From assembly GCA_003158835.1 (NCBI GenBank), contig PMLI01000101.1, forward strand, positions 4,073-9,339: a DNA stretch of 5,267 nt. The letters are read 5' to 3'. Source of the stretch: Acidimicrobiaceae bacterium (GTDB lineage: Bacteria > Actinomycetota > Acidimicrobiia > Acidimicrobiales > Palsa-688). Below are positions 1 to 5,267 of the stretch, one piece after another. Under the pieces are notes generated by a model, which worked only from the letters and a program-made list of their open reading frames with translations, was not told the origin of the DNA and did no database searches. Positions within the stretch are counted from its first letter, which is position 1. Each line of letters begins with the position of its first letter. The translations under genes were made by a program, and so were the position numbers.

Positions 1-3000
1 GTGTTGGCCCTACCCCCAAAGGAGACGACGGCACCGACGCCCTCCTGGCCCAGCTCGGCCAACCGGGGCCCGAGGGCCAGAGCCTGGTCAGCCTGGCTGA
101 ACCCGTAGGCCGCGCCCCAGCTCGGAGCGCAACCCGCACCTGGCGCCGACACGACAAAACCCAGGACGACTTGGCGGGCCGGGTCGAGGGTCCGGTCCTG
201 GAAGGAGTACGAAGGGGTGAGCGTGGCGTCGACGTAGGGAGCGAACCAGGTAGCCGACTTGGTGGCGTAAGCGGCGGCTACGGCGGAAGGCAGCTTCTCG
301 GCCCCGCCGTAAACAGCCGCCGCGATCACGGCCGCGGCCACGAGCGTGCGCACCAGTGACAGCCTCCGCCTGTGCCCATCCCCTTCGGCGTCCCTGTCCG
401 GCCGCAGGACCGCGGACGGCGCAGGGGCGGTGAGGTCGAGGGCGCGATCGACCTCGGGTGCGCGGCCGTCCTCCGCCATGGGCGGGCCGGCCGGCTCCGG
501 TCGCCCGAAAAAATAACCCTGGCCGAGAGACGCCCCGAGTTTGCACAACAGCCGGCGCTGCTCCTCGGTCTCCACTCCTGCTACCACCACCGAGCAGCCA
601 CATTCATTGGCCACTTTCACCAGGTTCGCCAACTGCACCTGGCGGGCGCCGTCCTCGCTCAGACCGGCGATCGCGTCACGGTCCAACTTGACATAAGCGG
701 GCCGCAGCTCCAGAAGTACCGTGAGTGTCTTGTGCCCGAGCCCGGCGTGCTCGAGGGCTATCAACGCCTTGGGCGGGACGATGCGACGCAACTCCCGCAA
801 CTCGGGTAGGACGTCGCTCGTCGCTGGTTCGGTGATCTCCACCAGGACGGGGCGCACGAGGCTTGACAACAGGTGCCTGAGCTCGCCGTCGCTGTGCAGC
901 AACCGGGAAGAGGTCTTTATCGCCAACCATCCCTTTTGCGGGAGCCCGGCCGCGGCGCGAATGGCCGCCCGGGCCATCTTCCCTTCCAGCGCAACCTCTT
1001 CTCCGGCAGCTATCGCCTCTGCCAACCACTGCTCGGCACTCAGCCCGTCGTCGAAACGGGTGAGCGCCTCGTGGCCCACCACCTCGGCCGACGCCATGTC
1101 CACCACGGGCTGGAAGACGGTCCGGAAGGCGCCCGGCCCGGGAAGTCGCCGCCAGCCGGCTCCCAGAGATCCGTTGAGTTGTCTCCCGGGCCGCAAACCC
1201 GGCCCCGGGTCACCCGCCGGCGGCGCCCCCAGGTCGAGCACGGAGCGCCAGTCGGTCAGCGCCGGCGGTACCTGCGGAAGCCGGTGGGCGCGGCGGGACC
1301 ACCAGTTGGGCGCCTGAGAGCGGGCCGGCCTGTAGAGGAACGACTTCAGATGTGACAGGGTATCGACGGCCGAGTGCCCCAACCCGATGAAAGCCGTTAT
1401 GGCATAAGCTAAAAGCAGCAGGTTCAAGGCGGCAAACGCCAGGTTCTCCCACACGTGGTGCCAGTAGGACTCGACGCAGGTGAACGCAGCCAGGCCTACC
1501 AACAAGTAAGGGGAAATCACGAAAATTAGCGGTGTTATGGTCCGGTTGCGGACCTTCGGCGTACGGGCGAACACGGGCTTGGAAGCGGTGATGGCCTGAA
1601 CGAGGGTCGCCGCCGCACCCGCCAGATTGATCGGCACAAGCACCAGGTTGAACCCGTACACACGGGCGATGTCCAGTACCTTGTAGCCGCAGTAGCGAAG
1701 ATCCGACGCCATAGCCCAGAAATAGGGCAGGGCGACCAGCCCCAGCAGAGGACTGATCAGCGTGGCGTTGAACGGGAACGCCAGCAGCACGAGCAAGCTG
1801 AGCGAGCTCCAGGTAATCGAAGCCATGTAGTTCCAGCGCAGGAACTTTTCGGCAAAACGCATGCGCTCGTTACGCCGGCGACATGCCTTGGCGCGCAGCC
1901 GCAGTTTGGGCACGATCAGCATGCCGCCCGTCGCCCACCGCTGGCGCTGGATGCACAGGGAACCGAAGTCCGGAGGGGTGGCGCTGTAGCTGAGACGCTC
2001 GGGCGCATTGAACAAGCCCCAGCCCTGGATCCCCATGTCTATGGTCGAATCGGTGTCCTCGATGGCCGTCCGGTCCTTGATGTAGGTCCGGATTTCCCAA
2101 TCGCCCAGGTAAGAGCGCTCGACGATGTCGTCCAGCGCCCGCTTGCGGATGACGGCGTTCGCCCCCACCCAGAACGTGGCGTCGTAGTAGGTCAACCCTT
2201 GGTGGACGAGGTGCTGCAGGTCCGTCGTGGCACCGGCCACGCGCTCCAACCTGGTGGCCGAACCGGGAAAGGCGCTGTACGGAGTCTGGGCAATTGCATC
2301 GTGGCGGTGCTCTTGCTGCTCCAAGATGTGCACCAGGCGCAGGCAGTACTCCGGCAACAGGACACTGTCGGCGTCGACGGTCAGGACGTAGTCGGGCTCC
2401 GGGATGTGCAGCGACGCTTCCGCCTCGTCCGCGGTGACCAGCGCAGGGCCGGCGACCGTGGTCACTTCCCGGTAGTGGCCACCCATTAGCCCGATGTAGC
2501 TGTTGAGGTTCATCGCCTTGTTTGCTTCGTGGGACAGAGAGACATAACGCTTGCGTTCGAAGCTGGTGAGCCTGGCGTGGAAAGTACGGGCGAGGCGCTG
2601 GTAAAGCTGGCGGGCACGCTCGGCGGGCAAAGACGACCCCTCTTCGACTGCTTGGTGCAGGGCGCCCGCCACCGTGTTCAGGTCGCCTACCAGCCGCCGG
2701 ATGACGTGGTTGGCGACGAAAGCGTCCGAGTGGTCGACCAGGTCCTGGCCTGAGGCCAGGTTCTCCAACCAGGCAGTGGCGGCGTCGTACTCCGACGCCA
2801 GCCGGGCTATGGCTTGGGGGTCGAGAGGGCCGGCGCCGTCGCCGCGGGCGTCGAATGTGCCCAGGGCTTCACGGAAGCGGTTGGCCGGCCAGGACAGCAT
2901 CTCTTCTATCTCGCCGGGTAACGCTCGCGCCGCATCCAGTAGTTCTCGGGCACGTTGGTCCCGCGGCGCCACCGGGTCATCGATGAGGAGCACGATCCCC

Positions 3001-3581
3001 AGGTCGTCGTACTCCTGAAGCGCGATCGATAGCAGCGTATTGCGCACGACGCGCCCGTCCTCCCGGTAGGAAGGGACCAGCGCCGTCAGACGAGGGGTGC
3101 CGCTGGCGAAGAAGTCGTCGAGCACGACCCGCGTCGCCCGGTGGTGGCTCTTGGCGCGATAGAAAAAACCGAGGCGGCACAGCAGGTACGCCAGGCTGGA
3201 CGCGGAAAGCAACGTTACAACAAGTAGATAAACGATAGCCTCGGCCCGGGCGACCGGCGTTCTTTCCAGTGGGTTGAACAGATCCTGGAAGATCCATGTG
3301 ATGACATAGGCGACCCAGGCCAGGACCGTAAAGACTATGAACAACCGGGCCAGGCCGATGCGGTGGTCACTGACGGGCCGTGGGACTACCGGCAAAGGCC
3401 GGTTGCGCCGGTCATGGCCCCACTGAGGCCGTCGCCCACGGCGGGCGCTCTTGCGGCCCCGCCTGGCCGACCGGGCCGACGGGTGAGCAGCTTCGGTGCG
3501 GTGCGGTTTACTGTCCGGTGAACGGCGGCCAAAGCCCACGCGACCCGGGGTGGTCGCTCCGTCTCCGAGAATTTGGCTCAT
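1..3581 (-). CDS. GT2 processive polysaccharide synthase fused to a degenerate EAL domain and a GH18 chitinase-like domain (3' end outside window)
   Basis: One open frame of 1,193 codons from the ATG at 3581, with no stop before the left edge; the next upstream in-frame stop is a TGA and no start lies between. Domains in order: Arg-rich tail 1-75; TM helices ~80-98 and ~116-134; cytoplasmic GT2 core ~163-560 with VPSYRE at 169-174, IDD at 200-202, DAD at 403-405, IED at 507-509 (the TED position, likely base D509) and QRQRW at 545-549; TM helices ~586-602 and ~608-625; a hydrophobic or interfacial segment ~640-662; FARTPK at 671-676, resembling the BcsA gating loop; TM ~684-701 and ~714-733; EAL domain ~815-1028; TM ~1079-1094; GH18-like start from W1112. 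A helical insertion of ~110 residues sits inside the GT core (203-350). The fold family (membrane GT2 of the cellulose/chitin/hyaluronan synthase type) is secure. The sugar polymerised is unknown; the GH18 domain hints at GlcNAc. The topology is self-consistent: GT and EAL inside, GH18 outside. An SD-like GGAAAGG lies 11 nt before the start. Confidence 0.93.
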   Translation of the reverse strand, partial: MSQILGDGATTPGRVGFGRRSPDSKPHRTEAAHPSARSARRGRKSARRGRRPQWGHDRRNRPLPVVPRPVSDHRIGLARLFIVFTVLAWVAYVITWIFQDLFNPLERTPVARAEAIVYLLVVTLLSASSLAYLLCRLGFFYRAKSHHRATRVVLDDFFASGTPRLTALVPSYREDGRVVRNTLLSIALQEYDDLGIVLLIDDPVAPRDQRARELLDAARALPGEIEEMLSWPANRFREALGTFDARGDGAGPLDPQAIARLASEYDAATAWLENLASGQDLVDHSDAFVANHVIRRLVGDLNTVAGALHQAVEEGSSLPAERARQLYQRLARTFHARLTSFERKRYVSLSHEANKAMNLNSYIGLMGGHYREVTTVAGPALVTADEAEASLHIPEPDYVLTVDADSVLLPEYCLRLVHILEQQEHRHDAIAQTPYSAFPGSATRLERVAGATTDLQHLVHQGLTYYDATFWVGANAVIRKRALDDIVERSYLGDWEIRTYIKDRTAIEDTDSTIDMGIQGWGLFNAPERLSYSATPPDFGSLCIQRQRWATGGMLIVPKLRLRAKACRRRNERMRFAEKFLRWNYMASITWSSLSLLVLLAFPFNATLISPLLGLVALPYFWAMASDLRYCGYKVLDIARVYGFNLVLVPINLAGAAATLVQAITASKPVFARTPKVRNRTITPLIFVISPYLLVGLAAFTCVESYWHHVWENLAFAALNLLLLAYAITAFIGLGHSAVDTLSHLKSFLYRPARSQAPNWWSRRAHRLPQVPPALTDWRSVLDLGAPPAGDPGPGLRPGRQLNGSLGAGWRRLPGPGAFRTVFQPVVDMASAEVVGHEALTRFDDGLSAEQWLAEAIAAGEEVALEGKMARAAIRAAAGLPQKGWLAIKTSSRLLHSDGELRHLLSSLVRPVLVEITEPATSDVLPELRELRRIVPPKALIALEHAGLGHKTLTVLLELRPAYVKLDRDAIAGLSEDGARQVQLANLVKVANECGCSVVVAGVETEEQRRLLCKLGASLGQGYFFGRPEPAGPPMAEDGRAPEVDRALDLTAPAPSAVLRPDRDAEGDGHRRRLSLVRTLVAAAVIAAAVYGGAEKLPSAVAAAYATKSATWFAPYVDATLTPSYSFQDRTLDPARQVVLGFVVSAPGAGCAPSWGAAYGFSQADQALALGPRLAELGQEGVGAVVSFGGRAN
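3..248 (-). other. N-terminal part of a GH18 chitinase-like domain within the fusion (truncated by window edge)
   Basis: After a basic HRRR stretch and a TM helix (~1079-1094), the protein continues WFAPYVDATLTPSY (from W1112), then VVLGFVV, CAPSWGAAYGF and ends VVSFGGRAN at 1185-1193. This matches the first strands of actinobacterial GH18 chitinases: the APY(V/I)D first strand, the CxPSWGG loop and the SxGG third-strand motif (S1187-F-G1189-G1190). The catalytic DxxDxDxE motif of GH18 normally lies some tens of residues further on and is outside the window, so activity cannot be judged. The basic flank before the TM helix places the domain outside the cytoplasmic membrane. Substrate would be chitin or another GlcNAc polymer by family; a non-catalytic binding role remains possible. 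Confidence 0.78.
498..1139 (-). other. Degenerate EAL domain within the fusion, probable c-di-GMP sensor rather than phosphodiesterase
   Basis: Residues ~815-1028 align with an EAL domain from FQPVVD (823-828) to QGYFFGRP (1021-1028). Kept: Q824, the EAL signature E838-A839-L840 with R842, E915 of EITE, K965 and D967 of KxD, the second Glu of the GVET motif (E1004), and Q1021. Lost: the metal-binding Asn of the NxS strand is K889; the DDFG pair is E944-H945; the first Glu of AEGVET is A1001. In active EAL enzymes these positions bind the two metals or activate water, so hydrolysis is unlikely. The residues that contact the nucleotide are mostly kept, as in receptor-type EAL domains such as FimX and LapD. 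The position directly after the last synthase TM helix is where BcsA carries PilZ. Binding of c-di-GMP is inferred. No GGDEF domain is present in the visible protein. Confidence 0.85.
1885..3095 (-). other. GT2 glycosyltransferase catalytic domain within the fusion
   Basis: Residues ~163-565 carry the ordered motifs of processive family-2 transferases: the first strand VPSYRE (169-174), the nucleotide-binding Asp pair D201-D202, the metal-binding D403-A-D405, the acceptor-side segment FWVGANAVIR (470-479), the general-base motif IED (507-509) and QxxRW as QRQRW (545-549) followed by ATGGM. These are the signatures of the BcsA, hyaluronan and chitin synthase group, which polymerise a UDP-sugar at the inner membrane face and push the chain through their own TM channel. 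Compared with BcsA, the D201/D202-to-DAD distance is much longer (about 200 residues). The excess comprises a charged, helix-prone insert at 203-350 and a smaller one between N354-K355 and D403. All catalytic residues I can place are intact, so I expect an active enzyme. Confidence 0.9.
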
Positions 3582-3592
3582 GCAGATGTCGA

Positions 3593-3599
3593 CCTTTCC
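3593..3599 (-). promoter_or_regulatory. Candidate ribosome binding site of the synthase gene
   Basis: Reading on the minus strand, GGAAAGG lies 11 nt before the ATG at 3581. The spacing is at the long end of normal, but no better start exists between the upstream in-frame stop and this ATG, and the conserved part of the protein begins only near residue 75, so the start is plausible but not proven. Confidence 0.4.
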
Positions 3600-3614
3600 A
3601 GCTGGGCAGCAGAC

Positions 3615-3620
3615 ATTATG
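3615..3620 (-). promoter_or_regulatory. Candidate -10 element for the synthase gene
   Basis: On the minus strand this reads CATAAT, five of six matches to TATAAT, in an otherwise GC-rich stretch and 33 nt before the synthase ATG, which would give a short leader of about 25-30 nt. There is no good -35 hexamer at 16-18 nt; TTGGTA lies 22 nt upstream of it. Weak evidence. Confidence 0.3.
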
Positions 3621-3731
3621 GGGGCTGGCGGGAGTTACGCGGTACCAAATCGCGCCCTTTCACGCTTAGTGGTGAGATCATGACCTGTCGTGCCGACCGG
3701 GTACGGCGCTCCCAGCTGCCATACAGGGGGC

Positions 3732-3754
3732 CCCCGCCTCGGCCTGAGGCGGGG
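3732..3754. repeat. GC-rich inverted repeat (hairpin) upstream of the reductase
   Basis: CCCCGCCTC and GAGGCGGGG form a perfect 9-bp stem around a 5-nt loop, directly preceded by the palindrome GGGGGCCCCC at 3726-3735, so two alternative pairings share the C-tract. It sits 52 nt before the reductase ATG. There is no T-tract on either side and no gene ends here, so an ordinary terminator is unlikely; an operator, a leader-RNA structure or a relic terminator are the options. Confidence 0.55.
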
Positions 3755-3797
3755 CACTTGACGGACCGGGCGGCGTAGAGGAGTCTGTAGAGGTGGT

Positions 3798-3801
3798 GGA
3801 G
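3798..3801 (+). promoter_or_regulatory. Ribosome binding site that decides the reductase start
   Basis: GGAG, within the purine-rich AGGTGGTGGAG, is 5 nt from the ATG at 3807 but only 2 nt from the adjacent in-frame TTG at 3804. The spacing favours the ATG, giving an N-terminus MQYRQLG typical of the family. Confidence 0.6.
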
Positions 3802-3806
3802 CCTTG

Positions 3807-4880
3807 ATGCAGTACCGGCAACTGGGCAACTCGGGCCTGCGGGTGTCCTGCTTTGCGCTCGGGACGGCGCCGTTCGGTGCCAGTGATGGAGGAGCGCAGA
3901 CCGGGCGGGTCGACGTGCCTTCGGCCCGGCGCCAACTCGACATGGCACTGGGCACCGGCGTCAACCTCGTGGACACGGCAGACGCCTACGCGACGGGCGG
4001 ATCCGAAACCGTGCTCGGCCAAGTGTTGGAGGGCCGTCGCGACCGCGTTGTCCTTGCCACCAAGGTCCGTCTCCCGACAGGCGCCGGTCCCAACGACGCC
4101 GGGTCGTCGCGTCAACATATTGTGAAGTCCTGCGAGTCGAGCCTGCGCCGGCTACAGACGGACCACATCGACCTCTACCAGCTTCACGAATGGGATGGGC
4201 AAACGCCCCTTGAGGAGACGTTGAGCGCCCTCGGCACGCTCGTACGGAGCGGCAAGGTGCGTTACGTCGGCTGTTCGAACTTCGCCGGTTGGCAGGTCAT
4301 GAAGGCGCTAGGTGCCGGCCAGACCGACCGTCTGCCATCGTTCGTGAGCAACCAGGTCTATCTGTCGTTGCTCGAAAGGTCGGCCGAGTACGACATTGTC
4401 CCGACGGCGCTCGACCAGGGCCTCGGCCTCTTGATCTGGAGCCCTCTGGCGGGGGGCTTACTATCCGGGAAGTTCCGGCGGGGCCAACCTGGACCGCCCG
4501 GCTCTCGTCACTCGGGCGGGTGGCCAGAACCACCTGTTTACAACCGGGAGAGGATGTATGACATCATCGAGCTACTGTGCGAGACCGGCGCCGCCCACGG
4601 CGTTTCGGCCGCCCAAGTAGCGCTGGCCTGGCTGGTCGGACGACCCGGCGTAACCAGCGTGGTCGTGGGAGCGCGCACCGAGGCGCAACTGGCCGACAAT
4701 CTGGCCGCCGCCGCTTTAGAGCTCTCGGTCGAGGAACGGGACCGTCTCGAAACGGCCAGCCGGCCTCCGCTCATTTATCCTTACTGGCACCAGTGCTGGT
4801 ACGCGAAGGACAGGCTGAGCAAAGCCGACCTGTCCCTGATCGGCCCGCACCTGCGTGCCCCGGAACGTTCCGACCCGTAG
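3807..4880 (+). CDS. Aldo/keto reductase (NADPH-dependent, AKR superfamily)
   Basis: A 357-residue cytoplasmic oxidoreductase that should interconvert an aldehyde or ketone (often sugar-derived) and its alcohol with NADPH. It begins MQYRQLGNSGLRVS, the first strand of the AKR barrel. The catalytic tetrad is complete: D56 and Y61 in DTADAY, K86 in ATKVR and H127 in YQLHEWD. GCSNFAGWQ, the SNQVYLSLLER segment and the LIWSPLAGGLLSGKF loop are typical of the YajO/YhdN-like (AKR11/12/13-type) branch. SVVVGARTEAQLADNL near the C-terminus is the cofactor phosphate-binding region. Length is normal for the family (320-360), with a family-typical tail around YPYWHQ. It is the first gene of an apparent operon with the GH78 rhamnosidase 6 nt downstream, so a role in metabolising released sugar or aglycone is plausible. 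Exact substrate unknown. An in-frame TTG at 3804 is a less likely start. Confidence 0.93.
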   Translation: MQYRQLGNSGLRVSCFALGTAPFGASDGGAQTGRVDVPSARRQLDMALGTGVNLVDTADAYATGGSETVLGQVLEGRRDRVVLATKVRLPTGAGPNDAGSSRQHIVKSCESSLRRLQTDHIDLYQLHEWDGQTPLEETLSALGTLVRSGKVRYVGCSNFAGWQVMKALGAGQTDRLPSFVSNQVYLSLLERSAEYDIVPTALDQGLGLLIWSPLAGGLLSGKFRRGQPGPPGSRHSGGWPEPPVYNRERMYDIIELLCETGAAHGVSAAQVALAWLVGRPGVTSVVVGARTEAQLADNLAAAALELSVEERDRLETASRPPLIYPYWHQCWYAKDRLSKADLSLIGPHLRAPERSDP

Positions 4881-4886
4881 CCTGCC

Positions 4887-5267
4887 GTGCAAACTGTGGG
4901 CACCGGACCGCTCGTCCCCGTTGACCTCCGTTGCGCGCACAAGCAGAGCCCGCTCGGCGTAGAAGGGGGCCGGGCCCGGTTCAGCTGGCGTGTCGCCGGG
5001 ACGGGCACCGGACGGCGGCAGACGGCGTACCAAGTACGGGTGGGCCGGGACGACGCCGACCTCGAACGTGGCAGTGGCCTGCTCTGGGACACCGGGCGCA
5101 CCGCGGCGGAGGCCTCGAGCGATATTCCCTACCGTGGAGCGTCCCTGGCGCCGGCCCGGCGCTACCGGTGGAAGGTCCGCGTGTGGGACGAGGTGGGCCG
5201 GCCGGGGCCATGGGGCCCCAGTGCCGCGTTCGAGACGGCGTTGGACCCCAAGACCGGGTGGCAAGGG
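4887..5267 (+). CDS. Alpha-L-rhamnosidase, GH78 family, N-terminal part (3' end outside window)
   Basis: The frame is open from GTG 4887 to the right edge, giving 127 visible residues. DLRCAHKQSPLG (13-24) followed by RARFSW (29-34), QTAYQVRVG (45-53), LLWDTGR (65-71) and the sequence YRWKVRVWDEVGRPGPWG (93-110) match the beta-sandwich domain that opens GH78 alpha-L-rhamnosidases, ending at GWQG before the next module. Family members hydrolyse terminal alpha-L-rhamnose from plant glycosides or polysaccharides; the catalytic (alpha/alpha)6 barrel lies beyond the window. No signal peptide is visible, so the enzyme is probably cytoplasmic and acts on imported oligosaccharides. It starts 6 nt after the reductase stop with no Shine-Dalgarno sequence, suggesting translational coupling. 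A second GTG at 4896 is an alternative start. Full-length members are about 850-1,100 residues. Confidence 0.9.
   Translation, partial: MQTVGTGPLVPVDLRCAHKQSPLGVEGGRARFSWRVAGTGTGRRQTAYQVRVGRDDADLERGSGLLWDTGRTAAEASSDIPYRGASLAPARRYRWKVRVWDEVGRPGPWGPSAAFETALDPKTGWQG

Larger units (their letters stand above)
3582..3806. promoter_or_regulatory. Divergent intergenic region
   Basis: This 225-bp gap separates the minus-strand synthase from the plus-strand reductase operon, so it must contain both promoters. It holds the CATAAT element for the synthase, an imperfect 12-bp palindrome AGATCATGACCT at 3675-3686 that could be an operator, the GC hairpin at 3732-3754 and a TTGACG hexamer at 3758-3763 on the plus strand. 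That hexamer could be a -35 box for the reductase, but it has no convincing -10 partner. Apparent reading frames here on either strand have no family features and I treat them as non-coding. Confidence 0.6.

Noticed and set aside
372..1355. Plus-strand open frames of 145-198 codons opposite the EAL and linker region (for example 372-809, 721-1317, 873-1355).
   Set aside because: They are antisense to a frame with strong family motifs, are rich in Arg, Pro, Gly and Ser as expected from GC-rich shadow frames, and contain no recognisable domain.
2744..2760. Inverted repeat CCTGGCCT-G-AGGCCAGG in the GT2 insertion.
   Set aside because: Inside a conserved reading frame with a one-base centre that cannot form a normal hairpin loop; likely chance in GC-rich coding DNA.
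3758..3763. TTGACG as a -35 box for the reductase.
   Set aside because: No acceptable -10 hexamer at 16-18 nt and a resulting start site almost on top of the ribosome binding site; not called as a promoter on its own.
3380..3778. Plus-strand frame of 132 codons across the synthase start and the intergenic region.
   Set aside because: Cys/Gly/Pro/Arg-rich with no family features; it overlaps the N-terminal coding region of the synthase and both candidate promoters.
3616..4118. Minus-strand frames opposite the start of the reductase.
   Set aside because: Shadow frames of the reductase gene, with no domain features or good start signals.
4861..4872. Perfect 12-bp palindrome CGGAACGTTCCG at the end of the reductase gene, just before the rhamnosidase start.
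   Set aside because: It lies within coding sequence, and about one such 12-bp palindrome is expected by chance in a window of this size.

Overview
The window is GC-rich throughout. Both strands carry long, well-conserved coding regions with strong G/C preference at third codon positions. The mix of a multidomain GT2 synthase, an actinobacterial-looking GH18 chitinase domain, an aldo/keto reductase and a GH78 rhamnosidase suggests a chromosomal segment of a high-GC bacterium. Actinomycetota is my best guess, though another high-GC phylum such as Chloroflexota cannot be excluded. I see no RNA genes, insertion sequences, CRISPR arrays or phage signs.

Layout: (1) 1-3581, minus strand, is one uninterrupted reading frame of 1,193 visible codons that runs off the left edge. 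It encodes an Arg-rich N-terminal tail, two membrane helices, a processive GT2 polysaccharide synthase core, further membrane helices with a BcsA-like gating-loop motif, a degenerate EAL domain, one more membrane helix, and the first ~80 residues of a GH18 chitinase-like domain. (2) 3582-3806 is a divergent intergenic region with a candidate promoter for the synthase and a strong GC hairpin. (3) 3807-4880, plus strand, is an aldo/keto reductase with an intact catalytic tetrad. (4) 4887-5267, plus strand, is the N-terminus of a GH78 alpha-L-rhamnosidase, 6 nt after the reductase stop and cut by the right edge.

The main point of interest is the GT2-EAL-TM-GH18 fusion. In the bacterial cellulose synthase BcsA, a C-terminal cytoplasmic PilZ domain senses c-di-GMP and releases a gating loop at the active site; a cellulase (BcsZ) is a separate periplasmic protein. 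Here the position of PilZ is taken by an EAL domain. That domain has lost four metal or catalytic residues (N to K, DD to EH, E to A) but keeps the EAL-x-R, KxD and QGY ligand-binding positions. A glycan hydrolase domain is then attached on the far side of the membrane. I infer a single-polypeptide, c-di-GMP-responsive synthase with a built-in extracellular hydrolase, possibly for a GlcNAc-containing polymer. The domain order and residue changes are read directly from the sequence; the function is inference. The reductase and rhamnosidase look like a separate rhamnoside or sugar catabolic operon transcribed away from the synthase.
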